From contig CAUYUJ010017837.1 of assembly GCA_963575745.1 (NCBI GenBank), positions 863,190 through 927,189 of the forward strand: a stretch of DNA of 64,000 bases, written 5' to 3'. The notes beneath the pieces were generated by a model. The model was given only the letters and a program-made list of their open reading frames with translations. It made no database searches and was not told the origin of the DNA. Source of the stretch: Prorocentrum cordatum. Its lineage: Eukaryota > Sar > Dinophyceae > Prorocentrales > Prorocentraceae. How positions within the stretch are numbered: position 1 is the first letter of the stretch; the number at the start of each line of letters is the position of its first letter. A program made the translations under genes and the position numbers. This document shows positions 53,846-64,000 of the stretch, in pieces.

Positions 53846-54354
53846 CATGGCCCTTGCCTTGCTACCCCCTGGTCGTAACCCCTCTTGGACGTCCCCGATT
53901 TTCTTCTTCTGAGCTCCGCCGCCAACGAGGGCCCGGGCGCAGCCGAGGCCGCGCCCAAGTCGACGGACCCCGCTGGCCGCGCCAGCGCGGCGGCCGCCAG
54001 CTGGCCGGCCGCGGGCTCGGCGGCCGTGAGCTGCGGCGCGCAGCGGCGGCGGACGGCGGCCGGGCCTCGGCGGCATCGGCACCCCGGTCTCCGAGGATGC
54101 TGCCGGGTCTCCGAAGATGCGGCCGGACCTGGAACAGGAGAACCTCCTTCCAGAACATGAGGCCCTCCGCCGGCCAGAACACTCCCAGATCGCAGGGTCA
54201 CTCGAGAGTGCCCTCCCCCAGGATGCAAAACGACATCCAACAGGCACGAAGAGTACGGAGGTGCCCTTCCCGAACCGACCTCAATCTCATACCTCGGTCC
54301 GACTGCCAAGCGCTTGCCAACTGAGCGGCAAGGGGAAACGGGCCTGTCGCGAGA
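53846..54354. other. no gene seen
   Basis: GC-rich, with open frames on both strands but no recognisable motif. Confidence 0.5.
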
Positions 54355-55246
54355 TCAAGGAGGAGGAGGAGGAGGAGGGAATAGGAGGAGGAGGGAATAG
54401 GAGGAGGAGGGAATAGGAGGAGGAGGAGGGAATAGGAGGAGGAGGAGGAGGGGAAGGGAGAGAGGAGGAGGGAGAGGAGGAGGGAGGGAATAGGAGGAGG
54501 AGGAGAGGAGGAAAGGAGGAGGAGGAGGAGGAATAATAGGAGGAGGAGGAGGAGGAGGAGGAGGAGGAGGAGGAATAGGAGGAGGAGGAGGAGGAGGAGG
54601 GAGGAGGAGGAGGAGAAGGAGAAAGAGAGGAGGAGGAGGGAATAGGAGGAGGAGGAGGAGGAGGAGGAGGAGGAGGACCCTCCGCCGTGGCCAACGCGGG
54701 CCGCCGGCGTGACGAGCCACAGTGGAAGCGAGGGCGCCCACGCGCGACCCTGCGCGGGCAGCTGGCGCGCCGGTGTCCGTGCGGACGGACTACCTCCTCC
54801 TCCTCCTCCTCCTCCTCTCCTCCTCCTCCTCCTCCTCCTCCTCCTCCTCCTCCTCCTCCTCCTCCCTCCTCCTCCTCCTCCTCCTCCTCCTCCTCCTACC
54901 TCCTCCTCCTCCTCCTCCTCCTCCTCCTCCTCCTCCTCCTCCTCCTCCTCCTCCTCCTCCTCCCCTCCTCCTCCTCCCCTCCTCCTCCTCCTCCCCCTCC
55001 TCCTCCTCCTCCTCCTCCTCCTCCTCCTCCCTCCTCCTCCTCCTCCTCCTCCTCCTCCTCCTCCTCCTCCTCCTCCTCCTCCTCCTCCTCCTCCTCCTCC
55101 TCCCCTCCTCCTCCTCCTCCTCCTCCTCCTCCTCCTCCTCCTCCTCCTCCTCCTCCCCCTCTTCCTCCTCCTCCCCTCCTCCTCCTCCTCCTCCTCCTCC
55201 TCCTCCTCCTCCTCCTCCTCCTCCTCCTCCTCCTCCTCCCTCCTCC
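54355..55246. repeat. GGA tract (54355-54676) facing CTC tract (54790-55246)
   Basis: About 320 bp of GGA-rich purine is followed by 113 bp of unique sequence and then about 455 bp of CTC. The two tracts are complementary, so a very large imperfect hairpin or triplex is possible. All long frames here are homopolymeric artefacts. Confidence 0.95.
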
Positions 55247-56009
55247 CTCGCGTCGACACTGTCTTTCCGCCGCTCTGCTGGGGGTTTCGTTCTTGATTTC
55301 GGCCCCCTGGGGGGAGGGGGGCTGTTGGGCCCCGGGGGCATCGGAGCGGGTCCGGGGCGGAAAACTGCTCCTGGGGGTGGGTGGGCGGGAAGTGGTCGGG
55401 ACCCCTCGGCGCGGGTGGAAAAAAGGCATCACATCGGCGGACTCGGCGGACGACGGGGCACGATTCAATAAGCAGCTCGTCTGTAGAAAGGTTTTGTGTG
55501 ATGCTGCTAGCGCCAGGTGCGGGAAGGACCAATGCCCCCGAGATCGGTGACCCATCGTGGCCCCCCGTCGTGGCCCCCCAGGCCTCCCCAACGTGGCCCC
55601 CCATCTGCGAGGCTGTCGAATGGTCTTCAGCCGCAAAGGCGCCATGATTTGTGCCATGCCGACTTTTCCTCGGTTTGGGCGCATGGGGGGCCCGTTGTTG
55701 GGCCCAAGGGCCACCTGCCCCAGGGGGACAAACTGCCTCCCATGGAGCCACGCGCGCGGGAAGAAAAACTGCGCCTGGGGAAGGGGCCGGGGCCACTGGT
55801 CTCTGGGGCCGCCCGATTCACGCCGCTGGGCCCAGACATCCACCAATCGTTTTTTTGTTAATCCGCGGGCCCAGAAGGTCCCGATCCGCTCCCTGGGGAT
55901 CGTTTTTCGCCCCGGATCTGTTTTGATGGCCCTGGGGCCCGATCGCGCGCCCCGCGAGGCCGAGGTCGAGGAAAAGCTCACGGATTGAGAACACCATATC
56001 TACCCAGAG
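55247..56009. other. no gene seen; old terminal-hairpin repeat (minus) at 55828-55985
   Basis: CCCAGACATCCACCAATCG at about 55830, then GCCCAGAAGGTCCCGATCC and a GCGAGGCCGAGGTCGAGG end, follow the order of the minus-strand copy at 3037-3217. The remainder is GC-rich. Confidence 0.4.
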
Positions 56010-56345
56010 GGTCGGCGGACCCATTTTGTGGGTCCGCCACAAAAACGGACCCATGTAATGGGACAGGGATCAATTTTCCGATTCACGTTCGGAAAGGGGG
56101 CCCATAAATGGGCCCGGGAAGACCCCAGGGTGGACCCATAAATAGGCCCGGTCAAAAACAGAATGTCAAATAATGGACACAAGCCCAGAACTCAATTTTG
56201 ATGTTAACCCGTTTGGGGGGCACAGGCTGCCACAGAAAATTGGTTCGGCCGAGCCCATTTTAAGCACGTAGGCTGCCGCGGAAAATGGGTCCGGCCCAGC
56301 CCATTCTAAGAGCGCAGGATGCAGCGCAATATGGACCCGCCCGAA
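56010..56345. repeat. hairpin and about 46-bp repeats
   Basis: GGCGGACCCA/TGGGTCCGCC forms a 10-bp stem at 56016-56040. From 56219 three AGGCTGCCNCNGAAAAT...GGCCCAGCCCATT units follow at roughly 46-bp spacing. Confidence 0.6.
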
Positions 56346-57060
56346 CAAATCGTTAGGTTCGCGCGCGGCCCTTGAAATTTCATCGACGCTTACGCGCGCA
56401 GCATCGCGTTTCACTGATAGCTAGAAACTCCCCATCTGCGCCCGCAGCAAGGCGCGCGCACAAAAAATGCGCCCGCTTGGGCGAGGGAAGGGCGAGGAAA
56501 GAGGAGGGCAATCCATGTTGTCGCTCCAGCCCTCGCGACGCTCGATATAGGGCATGTACTCGGTCGACATGCTCGCGAGGCCAGAAGCATTTTCCTGGTC
56601 GAGGAAGCCGCGGATAAAAAGGAGGCGAAGGGTGAGGGCGGGACGGGTGCGGGGGGGGGGGCGGAGTTACGGGGGTGGGCGGAGGTGGTGGCTTTTGGTC
56701 GTGACGGCGTCGTCTAGGCCCAGCCCAGCGCGCGCGCGCTCGGAACCTCCCCAGGGGCGCGTGGAACGGCGCCACTGGCGGCCGCGAGGTGCGGGCGGGG
56801 GGGGTGGGGCCCTCGAAGAAGCACAGGGGGAGGGAAGGGGGGGGGGGCGAGCGGGGGGGAGGGCTGGCTTTGCTAACCGCGAGCGCGCCAGACGCGCGAT
56901 GGCTCGGGCACCCCGCACCCCCCCCCCTTGCCCCCTTGCCCGCCCCGCAGGGGTGCGTCGACGAGGGAGAGGAGTGCCCAACCCGAGGAGGGGAGGCAGG
57001 GAGCTGACGGAGATGGAGCCCCCCACGCCCTAATTCGTGGAGCATATATGCGTTCCACGC
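56346..57060. other. no gene seen
   Basis: GC-rich with several G and C runs. Overlapping frames on both strands are uninformative. Confidence 0.5.
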
Positions 57061-57067
57061 TCGGCCG

Positions 57068-57440
57068 CCAAGGCGAAGACTCGCATCGATCCCTCGATCG
57101 AGGAGGCGACGCCTGCGCCGAGTTCGGCCAGGCCGCTCTCGGGTCCGCGATCGGCGCGCACCTCTCGGCTCAGCCTGGGGGCCATCCGATCCCGGGGCCG
57201 GGGTCGGCCCAATAGTGCCGGCGCAGGTGTCGACGACGAGGGCAAAAGGCGCAGCGTGGGCCCAGTCGAAGGCCGTCGACTCCACGGGCCGACCCCTCGA
57301 TCGACGAGGAGGCGACCCGACCTTGGCCAGGCCTCTTCTGGGCCCGGGATCGGCGCGTGCGACCCCCTGGCCTGGCCTCGGAGGTCGCCCGATCCCCGCG
57401 CCGGGATCGGCCCGGCCAGGGTCAGCGCAGGTGCCTGCGA
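57068..57440. repeat. about 205-bp repeat, two diverged copies
   Basis: CCCTCGATCGAGGAGGCGAC (about 57090) and CCCTCGATCGACGAGGAGGC (about 57294) start units that both contain GGCCAGGCC...GGATCGGCGCG and end near GGTCAGCGCAGGTG. Confidence 0.65.
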
Positions 57441-57603
57441 TACAGTCGGGGCGTTGACCTAAGGAACCCGAAATGAGGAACGGGGCCCCTTTCTCCCACA
57501 AGTTGAACTTCGATTTCCCATGGAAGACCTCAGGAAAACAGAAGGCAAACTATAGAACACTCAAGGAACACCGAGCCCCTCCCCAACGAAAAGGGTTCCT
57601 TCT
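57441..57603 (+). repeat. 163-bp dispersed repeat B, copy 2
   Basis: Partner of 50431-50593. The flanks share CCAGGGTC(A/G)GCGC(A/G)GGTG on both sides, which may be a target duplication or simply the local tandem repeat. Confidence 0.85.
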
Positions 57604-57725
57604 GCCCAGGGTCGGCGCGGGTGTCGAGACAGGCCCCGCGCGCCAGCGCAGCTCGCGGGACGCATTCGCCGGGGCGGGTGGCGAACGTGGCGAGGGCCAC
57701 GCTTTGAAGAAGAAACGGCTTACAT

Positions 57726-57900
57726 CGATGGAGCTCGTGCAAATTGTCAAAACAAATGCGCGCCGCGCCAAGGCGCTGGCCGCATTTCGAGAACCGCCCG
57801 CCCTCGATCCGCGAAGCTCTTGCAAGTGGTCCACGCGCACGCGCGCCGCGCTAAGGCGAGGGCCGCATTTGGAAAGCCACCCGCCCTCCATCTTTGAAGC
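57726..57900. repeat. 83-bp tandem repeat, two copies
   Basis: GAGCTCGTGCAAATTGTC at 57731 and AAGCTCTTGCAAGTGGTC at 57814 start units that share CGCGCCGCGCCAAGGCG and GCCGCATTT. The period is not a multiple of three. Confidence 0.8.
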
Positions 57901-58023
57901 CGCTGCCAACGTTTAAGCTTCGGCGTGGTAGATAGCGAGGAAGTCTCAGGCGAAGCGCCGGGCCCGCCCGAAAAATCGGCCTCGGGGCGCGACGGGGGGA
58001 GGTCATTCATGCGGAAAGGGAAC

Positions 58024-58107
58024 GGAGGAGGAAGAGGAGGAGGTGGCAGAGGAGGAGAAGGAGGAGGAGGAGGAGGAGGAGGAGGAGGAGGAGGAGGAGA
58101 AGATAGC
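58024..58107. repeat. (GGA)n microsatellite
   Basis: GGA triplets with a few substitutions, followed by moderate GC sequence and a roughly 105-bp two-copy repeat (CAAGCGTGGC...GGGGTGCGCACGGGG at about 58289 and 58392). Confidence 0.9.
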
Positions 58108-58559
58108 GGCGGAGAAAGAGACAAGGGGAGGGGGGTCTAACGGGCATCGGTAGCGCGTCGCGCCGACGCGTGGCGGGCCGAGCTCTCTGAGAAGGCCCCC
58201 TTCTCATTTCTCCCAATCCCGCCGCCGATGGGGGAACAACACAGCTCAGCTCGGCACAGCACAGCTCAGCACGGCAGGCGTTCAACACGGCAAGCGTGGC
58301 ACTTTCTCATACTTTCTCGACACCGTACGGGGTGCGCACGGGGTGGTCCCTGAGCGCGGCCGCTATCCGTGACACTCGTCCAGGGAACAACAAGCGTGGC
58401 GTTTTCTCGGCACCACAAGGGGTGCGCACGGGGAAGTGCGAGGGCGACGCTCATCGGGGGGGGCGCCGATGCCGCCCTCTCTCTGCTACGCGTTCGCTGT
58501 TTTCTGGCCTCTGGGAGGCCCTGGTCGCCGCCGCTGGGTTCGCCCCGAAATCCTGGCGC

Positions 58560-59040
58560 GCGCCGGGCGAGTTCCGGGAGGCGGCTGTACCGGTGCCTAT
58601 CAGATACGGGCAACGATGATTTACATGCTGCCACCCTCCGTTCAGGTCCAAGAGCAATCAATCCATTGGAGGGCGTCTGTGCATATCGCGGCGGACGCGA
58701 GCCCGCCGCGGCAACCCGGGGGCGCGGCGTTTTTTTGGGTGCCCGGATCTCAGACGGCATGATGTTTGTCCATCTTTGCCCCGGCCCTAGCCCTTCCAGT
58801 GATTTGTGCATCCGCTCGGCCGCACTCGCCTGCAAAAATTGCAACAATTTCGCGGGTTCCATCATCGACGCACCAAAAATCATGCCTACTAGATTCAAGA
58901 TTATGCGGGTGCAGCAAGTACGTTGTCTCGCTGCGCTGAAGTCCCAGGAATGGCGCTGGTCTGGCGCGATTCACGATCGTCAAAATGCAATGGTCAAGCT
59001 CATCCGCGGCGTTAAAGCCCCGACGGCAATGTTTCGGCAT
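58560..59040 (-). CDS. hypothetical coding-like region, two overlapping frames
   Basis: One minus frame reads NAADELDHCILTIVNRARPA and FLGLQRSETTYLLHPHNLES (59040-58900). A second frame then reads MNLVGMIFGASMMEPAKLLQ, FLQASAAERMHKSLEGLGPG and QRWTNIMPSEIRAPKK (58898-58730). Composition is protein-like in both and a single frameshift near 58900 would join them. No family is recognised. Confidence 0.3.
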
Positions 59041-59099
59041 GCCTCAGGGGCTTCAAACGGTTGTCTTCGAACGAGACAGTTCCCTCAATTGAAATGAAC

Positions 59100-59787
59100 T
59101 GGTGCAGGGGCCTGTGAAGAAAGAGCTCGGACAAAAATGTTTATTCCAACATCGTCGGTGACTCCCGGCCCCCCGCGGCCCCCCCCTCCCCCCCCTCGCC
59201 CCCCTCCCGCCCCTCCCCCTCGAGGGGGAGGGGGGCGCGCGCCCCCCCTAGGAGGCGCCCCTCGCGGCCGCGGCGGCCGCCGCGACGTCTCTCGCCGTCT
59301 CTGCGATCGCGCGGCGCATCGCGGGGGCGCCGGTCTCGACGCCATCGCGCTTCTCCTCGGGGATGGCCTCGACGTCGATGATGCCCGAAGCTCCGAAGTT
59401 CGAACGCATCCCCCAATCGATGCCCGTGGAGCGGGCGGAGGCGCAGTCGCCGTAGCCCCGAAGCATTGCCGCAGCGTTTTCGACCAGAATTAAACCCCCG
59501 ACGGGGGCGTTCGGGGGCTAAAGAAGGCTGCGGTTAAAAGGCTGACCCCCCCCCCAGGGCCCGGGACCATGGCGAAAACGGTCCGAGCGAGAGGCTTCGG
59601 CTTCGGAGCTCCGAAATCAAGCGGAATAGCACCGCCGCCCCCTAGGAGCTCAGACTCTTCCCCCCCGAGCATGCTTGGATTCAGAGGCCCCGAATGGCCG
59701 TCGAGCCAGACAGTCAAGCGCTCGCGCTGAACCAGCTCGAGCGCCTCGACCTCGAGGGCGACGAGACAGCGAGCGAGGGGGGGGGGA

Positions 59788-59819
<32 letters not shown>

Positions 59820-59904
59820 GAGGAGGAGGAGGAGGAGGAGGAGGAGGAGGAGCGCCAGTGCCATCATGCGGTTCGTCTGGCTCGGCCGGCGGGCGGGGCC
59901 AGGC
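59100..59904. other. no gene seen; palindrome and GGA tract
   Basis: CCCCTCCCCCTC/GAGGGGGAGGGG is a 24-bp palindrome at about 59211-59234. GGA triplets occupy 59797-59851. Confidence 0.6.
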
Positions 59905-61056
59905 TCAGAAGTGGTGGTTCAGCCTGTCCAGGGCGGCCCTGTGGCAGGTCTTGCGCATGGAATATGAAGGGGGTGTCGTAGAAGTTGTGGCAAGTTTGAC
60001 CTCCAAGTAAAGGTAGTAGAGCAGAACGAGGTTGCGCACCGTGGCCTGGCGCGAAAACTCGTGGGCAGCCTCCTCTGGATAGTCTTCGCGAGCGCCGAGC
60101 CCAAGTCGATGTAACACCTCCCTGTGCGCAAACTTGGGCGGCTCCGCGACCCACATAAGGGCGTGACGACAACGGAGGTAGCGGCTGATCTCGTCGAGGC
60201 CTTCGCCGCAACCGAAGAGGCAAGCGTGGCGCGCGGGCAAGACATGCATTCGGCAGCTCGTGTGCCGCCCGCCTGCTAGCGCCCGTAAAACGACCCATCG
60301 CCAGGCCGGCGGCTGCTTGGTGAGAAACTCCCGGAGACCACGCCATCGATCCCGAAGGTCGTCCGGGATGCATGCCGTGCCGATCCACTCCACAGGTCGC
60401 TTCCGCAGTGCGTGCTCGAAGGTGTCGGGGTAGCACTCTGCTTGGCAATGACGAACAAACGTCCGTTGAGGGCGGGGGCGCGCGCCAGCTGCCTCGGACA
60501 GCCTCGCGTCGCGCCGTGCCTTCGCGGCGGCCGCCTTGTACATGGATAGTGTGGTGCCCTTGCTGCCGAGCGGCCTGTCCTGCGAGGCAACTTGGAGTCG
60601 CTGTGCGATTGCCGTGCCCATGCTCCAGGACGTGGGGGGCCACTGTCCCGCGGCGAGTCGTGGAAGACCAACCTGGCGGGCAGCCGCCGCTGCCAGCCGC
60701 TGCAGCGCCGTGCTCCACGAGGGGGCGGTGCACTCCGCTGTGCGCCACAGTGCTCCCGCCGCGAGGGCGCGCATCGACCGTGCTGCAGAGGTTGGGAACC
60801 ACGTGTCGAGGGCGAGGTGTCCGAGAGCCTGAACGTGGACGGCGGCAGCCGCAAGACCTTGTGGAGCGCGTGGAACTCCTTGCGGACTAGGGCCCTCGGT
60901 GGGGTGAAGAACTGGGCAAGGTACGAGAGGACGGGCAAGCACGATGTGCCATACAACCGTACGTTGGAGTCCACGGGCGCGCCCGACTGTCCAGTGAGGA
61001 CGATGCGGCGCCACCATTGTCTGCCGCGTCCCGCCATTGGTCCTCCTCCGTGGCAC
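59905..61056 (-). pseudogene. LINE RT C-terminal region with zinc motif
   Basis: The frame contains RTFVRHCQAECYPDTFEHAL, RPVEWIGTACIPDDLRDRWR, HVLPARHACLFGCGEGLDE and ISRYLRCRHALMWV. C-x3-C and a terminal Cys fit the usual LINE C-terminal zinc motif, with the expected His replaced by Arg. The thumb segment SCLPVLSYLAQFFTPPRALV with HALHKVLRLPPSTF lies in an overlapping frame (61115-60850), so at least one frameshift separates them. Confidence 0.65.
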
Positions 61057-61435
61057 CGGGGCCCATAACCGTGCCCAAGTGCTTGCCCTTGTCCTCGATT
61101 CGGAAGTCCTTCCACTGGGGAACGAGGTGCTCCACGATCCGGCGGACTCGGCGGATCAGCCCCTCCGAGAGCGGCGCCCAGAGGGGAATGATGACGAACT
61201 TCTTCGGTTGAAGATGTAAGTTCCCAAGCTCAGCAGCACAGTCAAACACGAATGCAAGGCGAGGAAGTTGACGGACATTGCGATTGACGGCGCCAACGTC
61301 GTCGGCACAAACAGCAGCCATACCACCGTGGTGAAGCGCACGGAGATGATGGGTCCGATTCCTCGCCGACATCCGCCGATTGCCCCGGGCGCGTAACTTG
61401 ACTGCCCGAGCCGATGGCATGAGCATGGCACCCAC
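60887..61435 (-). pseudogene. LINE RT palm continuation with catalytic CADD
   Basis: HHGGMAAVCADDVGAVNRNV carries the catalytic Asp pair (codons at about 61309-61298), followed by AELGNLHLQPKKFVIIPLW (motif D) and IEDKGKHLGTVMGPGA (motif E). It continues the 61242-63999 protein after a frameshift between about 61440 and 61500. Confidence 0.75.
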
Positions 61436-63999
61436 GTTCGAGCTCCAGACGGCGACCGCTTAGGTTGCCACCAACATCCGCGGCCGAAGATCTCGAAAAA
61501 AGTCGTGCCGACCCATCCGTTATCGTCGTAACGCTCGGGGGCCCTCCTGGTGCTGTGGGCGAGGGCGCAGCGGCGCGGCTGGTTGGCAGGGTTGGTATTG
61601 CCGCTGGGGCAGGGAGCACCGCGGCGAGAGCACGAATGACCGGGTCCATGGCGACCGCCCAAACACTACCCGATAGCGGGCAACCTTGAGCGACTCCGCT
61701 GGCCAAGACACACAGGAAATGATGAACTCCGCCAATCAGTACGTATCCCTCCGCGTCTGCGTACAGAGCGTGGACACCATTGAGGAAACCCTGCTGGAAT
61801 CCGAACCGCCTCAACGCCCCAAACAACCATTGGCGCCCCAAGGAAGGGAAAGCAGCAGCCACGTCAAACAGCAGAAGCATGGGCATGAAGTCCTCCCCAT
61901 CGGGAAGCAGGCCGGCCAATCTCGACTCGCAGTCGATCTCCACGATGTTGCGACAAAAGTTTCGACCTCGAATGAAGCCCTGCTGGACCGAGTGGGCGTG
62001 CTCCGCGACGTGGACCGCCATCTGCGCATTCATGGCCGAGGCGATGATCTTGGCGTCGGTGTTCTTCCTGGTGATGGGTCGCAATGCCCCGGCATCGCGG
62101 ATGCAATTGACGAGGTCGCCTGCCTCCGAGCCCTTGGGGATGAAGGGGAACGGGGAGTGGTTGAACCCTCGAGGTGCTGTGCTGAACATGAACATGTCCA
62201 TGGCGACGTCCTCCAGCAAGCTGGAGGCCCCGGAAACTTGGCACCAAGCTTTATAAGGTAGCTGGTCGGGACCAGGGGCAGAATTCCGCGCCGAAGCCGC
62301 AGCTCGGCGAAGGCTGCTTTCCGTGGGCGGGGCCAGTGGCGCGGCAGGAATAGAGGAGGGAATGTACTCGTCCAGGAAGGCGTCAAGCTTGGTGGCATCG
62401 ACGGTCTTGTCTGCGAAGATGGGCGCCCAGTGCTCTTGGAGGATCCGCGCAATGCCTTCTGGGTCCTTCTCGACCGAATGCCCATGGGAAAGACGCACAC
62501 CTCGCAGTTGAAGCCGAGCAGAGAAGGGGGCCCAGAGGCGACTGCGCCGTTGCAGATGTCGTTGCAGTCGCTGCTGGTATTCGGCATTCTGGGTCTGCCG
62601 CAGACGGGTCGCCTGCGCAGCGTCCTTTTGGGCTCGCAGCTGAAGGGCATGAAGATGGCCACGGTGCGCAGCAGCAGCAGCAGAGGCGAAGCCGCCTTTG
62701 TCGATCAGAGAGACCGCGGCTCCTGCGATGCACAAGTGGTCCTTACCCAACTCTGTGCGTTGGATGAGGGCAGCTGCGAGTGCCGTGTCTTGCCGCCAAA
62801 TCGCCCGCGAGATCGATCGCATCGTGGTACTACGTGCCGCCGCGACGTGCTGCCCCTTGATGCCCCCAGGGAGGCTGGTGAGGTAGTTGCGGGTGAGTCT
62901 GGCAGCATTATTGATGTCGGCCTTCATGATGTGCAGTAGTTGCCCGGCAGTGCGGCCCTCCGTGCGGGACAACGAGCGCAAGAGGTTGTAATGCTTCTGA
63001 AACTGCGGCACCTCGAAAACGAAGTCAGGGATGCTCTGGCATTCCCCCTCTGTGGCTACATGAAGCCGAAGACGTAGTGATACTATACCGTGGTCGCTCA
63101 TCCTCTGGTCGCTGAGCTCCATCGCTTCCTGGTCGACGTGCAACAGCACCTCAAGGTTGGGGATAGCATGCGAAGGCAAGCTGGCGAAGGCACGGTCGAT
63201 GCGGGTGGACGTGAGAGAGCGCCTATCGAACCGTGTGGGGCGACTGTTCTCAACCTCAACGATGTCCGAAAACAGCCGCCGCCAAAATGCCTGCTGATGC
63301 TGATCTCCTGCACGCGTTGGGAAGGAGAGCTGATTCGTCTGGTCGCCCGCGGGGGCCGCCATGACCAGCGGGGCAGGTTCCACGTGGGACGCCGGCGGCT
63401 CGTCGTGGATGTTGAAATCGCCGATGGCCACGAAGAGACGCTGCATGGGGGCCTTGATAGCCCACCGCTGGTATTGGCGCCAGCACGAGGCTACAAGGTG
63501 TCGCTGCGCGTGGTCCAAGTCGCGGTTGTGGACGTTCAAGATCACCAGGTTGCAGATGCTGTCGGCGAACACCTCCAACAGGTGGACGCGGCCGGGGACA
63601 ACCTGACGGTGAACGTGAATCACTGGATTGCTGTCAGGCACAATGCCGATGGCGGGCGGCAGCGACGGAGCCCACGAGCCCTGGGACGGAGTGGCTTGAC
63701 GTTCAGCTGACGGCTGTGCAGCTACTTGTGAGGGGCCGGGGGGCGTCTCGGAAACAAGTGGGGGAACCTCATTTCCTGGCAGAGCGTCTGGAGCTCCACT
63801 GTGGTCACCTTCCGCCGCAATCGCCAGGAAGTCGGAGTCGCCCTGTGTGGAACTCAATGCGGAGGGGGAGGGCGAAGACGAGGAGGGAGATGAAGACGAA
63901 GCGGAGGACGGAGCAGATGGTGTGCCGGGCGGGCCCGACAGGCCGGCGGAGTCCGCCAGATCCACCTGAACCACATGACGGTCAGAAGGAACGAGCAGT
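61242..63999 (-). CDS. LINE endonuclease/reverse transcriptase polyprotein (N-terminal part)
   Basis: The frame is open to the window edge. Residue numbers below count from the GTG at 63974. Residues 1-110 are Ser/Pro-rich. The endonuclease shows LVILNVHN (143-150), GDFN (185-188), STRIDRAF (256-263) and SDHG (293-296, catalytic His). RT shows SAPGPD (565-570), FIPKGSE (611-617), QQGFIRGRNFC (664-674), LLFDVAAAFPS (701-711, first catalytic Asp) and VAQGCPLSGS (761-770). The opening W-N and E boxes of the endonuclease are not seen and may lie beyond the edge or be lost. All visible catalytic residues up to the frameshift are intact. It nicks DNA and copies LINE RNA by target-primed reverse transcription. 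Confidence 0.85.
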   Translation of the reverse strand, partial: LLVPSDRHVVQVDLADSAGLSGPPGTPSAPSSASSSSPSSSSPSPSALSSTQGDSDFLAIAAEGDHSGAPDALPGNEVPPLVSETPPGPSQVAAQPSAERQATPSQGSWAPSLPPAIGIVPDSNPVIHVHRQVVPGRVHLLEVFADSICNLVILNVHNRDLDHAQRHLVASCWRQYQRWAIKAPMQRLFVAIGDFNIHDEPPASHVEPAPLVMAAPAGDQTNQLSFPTRAGDQHQQAFWRRLFSDIVEVENSRPTRFDRRSLTSTRIDRAFASLPSHAIPNLEVLLHVDQEAMELSDQRMSDHGIVSLRLRLHVATEGECQSIPDFVFEVPQFQKHYNLLRSLSRTEGRTAGQLLHIMKADINNAARLTRNYLTSLPGGIKGQHVAAARSTTMRSISRAIWRQDTALAAALIQRTELGKDHLCIAGAAVSLIDKGGFASAAAAAHRGHLHALQLRAQKDAAQATRLRQTQNAEYQQRLQRHLQRRSRLWAPFSARLQLRGVRLSHGHSVEKDPEGIARILQEHWAPIFADKTVDATKLDAFLDEYIPSSIPAAPLAPPTESSLRRAAASARNSAPGPDQLPYKAWCQVSGASSLLEDVAMDMFMFSTAPRGFNHSPFPFIPKGSEAGDLVNCIRDAGALRPITRKNTDAKIIASAMNAQMAVHVAEHAHSVQQGFIRGRNFCRNIVEIDCESRLAGLLPDGEDFMPMLLLFDVAAAFPSLGRQWLFGALRRFGFQQGFLNGVHALYADAEGYVLIGGVHHFLCVLASGVAQGCPLSGSVWAVAMDPVIRALAAVLPAPAAIPTLPTSRAAAPSPTAPGGPPSVTTITDGSARLFSRSSAADVGGNLSGRRLELERGCHAHAIGSGSQVTRPGQSADVGEESDPSSPCASPRWYGCCLCRRRWRRQSQCPSTSSPCIRV

Positions 64000-64000
64000 G

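Larger units (their letters stand above)
59905..64000 (-). mobile_element. LINE (AP-endonuclease and RT), truncated by window edge
   Basis: Minus-strand endonuclease and RT run from the right edge to about 61450. The catalytic pair and thumb follow in other frames (61435-60887), and a C-terminal zinc motif comes at 60270-60160. It is the best preserved LINE in the window. The 3' end has no poly(A), and the GGA tract at 59797-59851 lies just beyond it. Confidence 0.8.

Noticed and set aside
54198-55796. 532-residue minus-strand ORF of Glu, Gly and Arg runs
   Set aside because: It is entirely GGA/CTC microsatellite. Every frame of such a tract is open.

Overview
The window is GC-rich, repeat-saturated eukaryotic nuclear DNA with no compact host gene. 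I infer a dinoflagellate. The reasons are: a decayed Ty1/copia element whose two terminal repeats both carry an 18/22 match to the conserved dinoflagellate spliced leader; several AP-endonuclease/reverse-transcriptase LINE remnants; a Pif1/RecD-like helicase fragment; and very many purine-pyrimidine microsatellites (GGA/CTC, CT, GGGA, ACT, GAC). The species cannot be named from this sequence. There is no tRNA, rRNA, CRISPR array or prokaryotic operon that I can support.

Layout. 0-6.3 kb: microsatellites, several copies of a small dispersed element with a hairpin at each end, a long inverted repeat (3.3-3.5 kb), a TA-flanked 165-bp MITE (4.8 kb) and an 8-bp TAGCCCTA-type array. 6.9-9.4 kb: a 160-bp tandem array split by a 73-bp array and a pure (ACT)114 tract. 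9.5-10.1 kb: helicase fragment on the plus strand. 10.9-16.9 kb: a degraded copia element on the minus strand. 17-23.6 kb: foldbacks, SSRs and a 9-bp array. 23.6-27.7 kb: LINE RT C-terminal half, a long (CT)n, unidentified coding-like sequence and a RING-finger ORF, all minus strand. 28-32.7 kb: SSRs, a GGATCC-rich hairpin and a frameshifted LINE 3' end with an RNase H-like domain. 33-38.8 kb: two oppositely oriented blocks of a 185-bp repeat, three arrays of a 21-bp repeat and a decayed coding segment. 38.9-42 kb: a 0.7-kb direct duplication flanking a 90-bp array. 43-44.5 kb: ATC and CTC tracts. 45-49.1 kb: a near full-length but broken LINE with a 0.56-kb insertion between 39-bp direct repeats. 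50-53.9 kb: nested tandem duplications, a second MITE copy and a near-perfect palindrome cluster. 54.3-55.2 kb: a large GGA/CTC inverted pair. 56-59 kb: short tandem repeats and doubtful coding. 59.9-64 kb: a comparatively fresh LINE running off the right edge.

How it works together: essentially all recognisable protein coding belongs to retroelements, and all of it lies on the minus strand. The helicase fragment is the one identifiable exception on the plus strand. The small dispersed elements (165-bp MITE, 163-bp repeat, terminal-hairpin repeat) and the nested arrays are the least explained part of the window and carry most of the findings. Coordinates of repeat boundaries were read by eye and may be off by a few bases.
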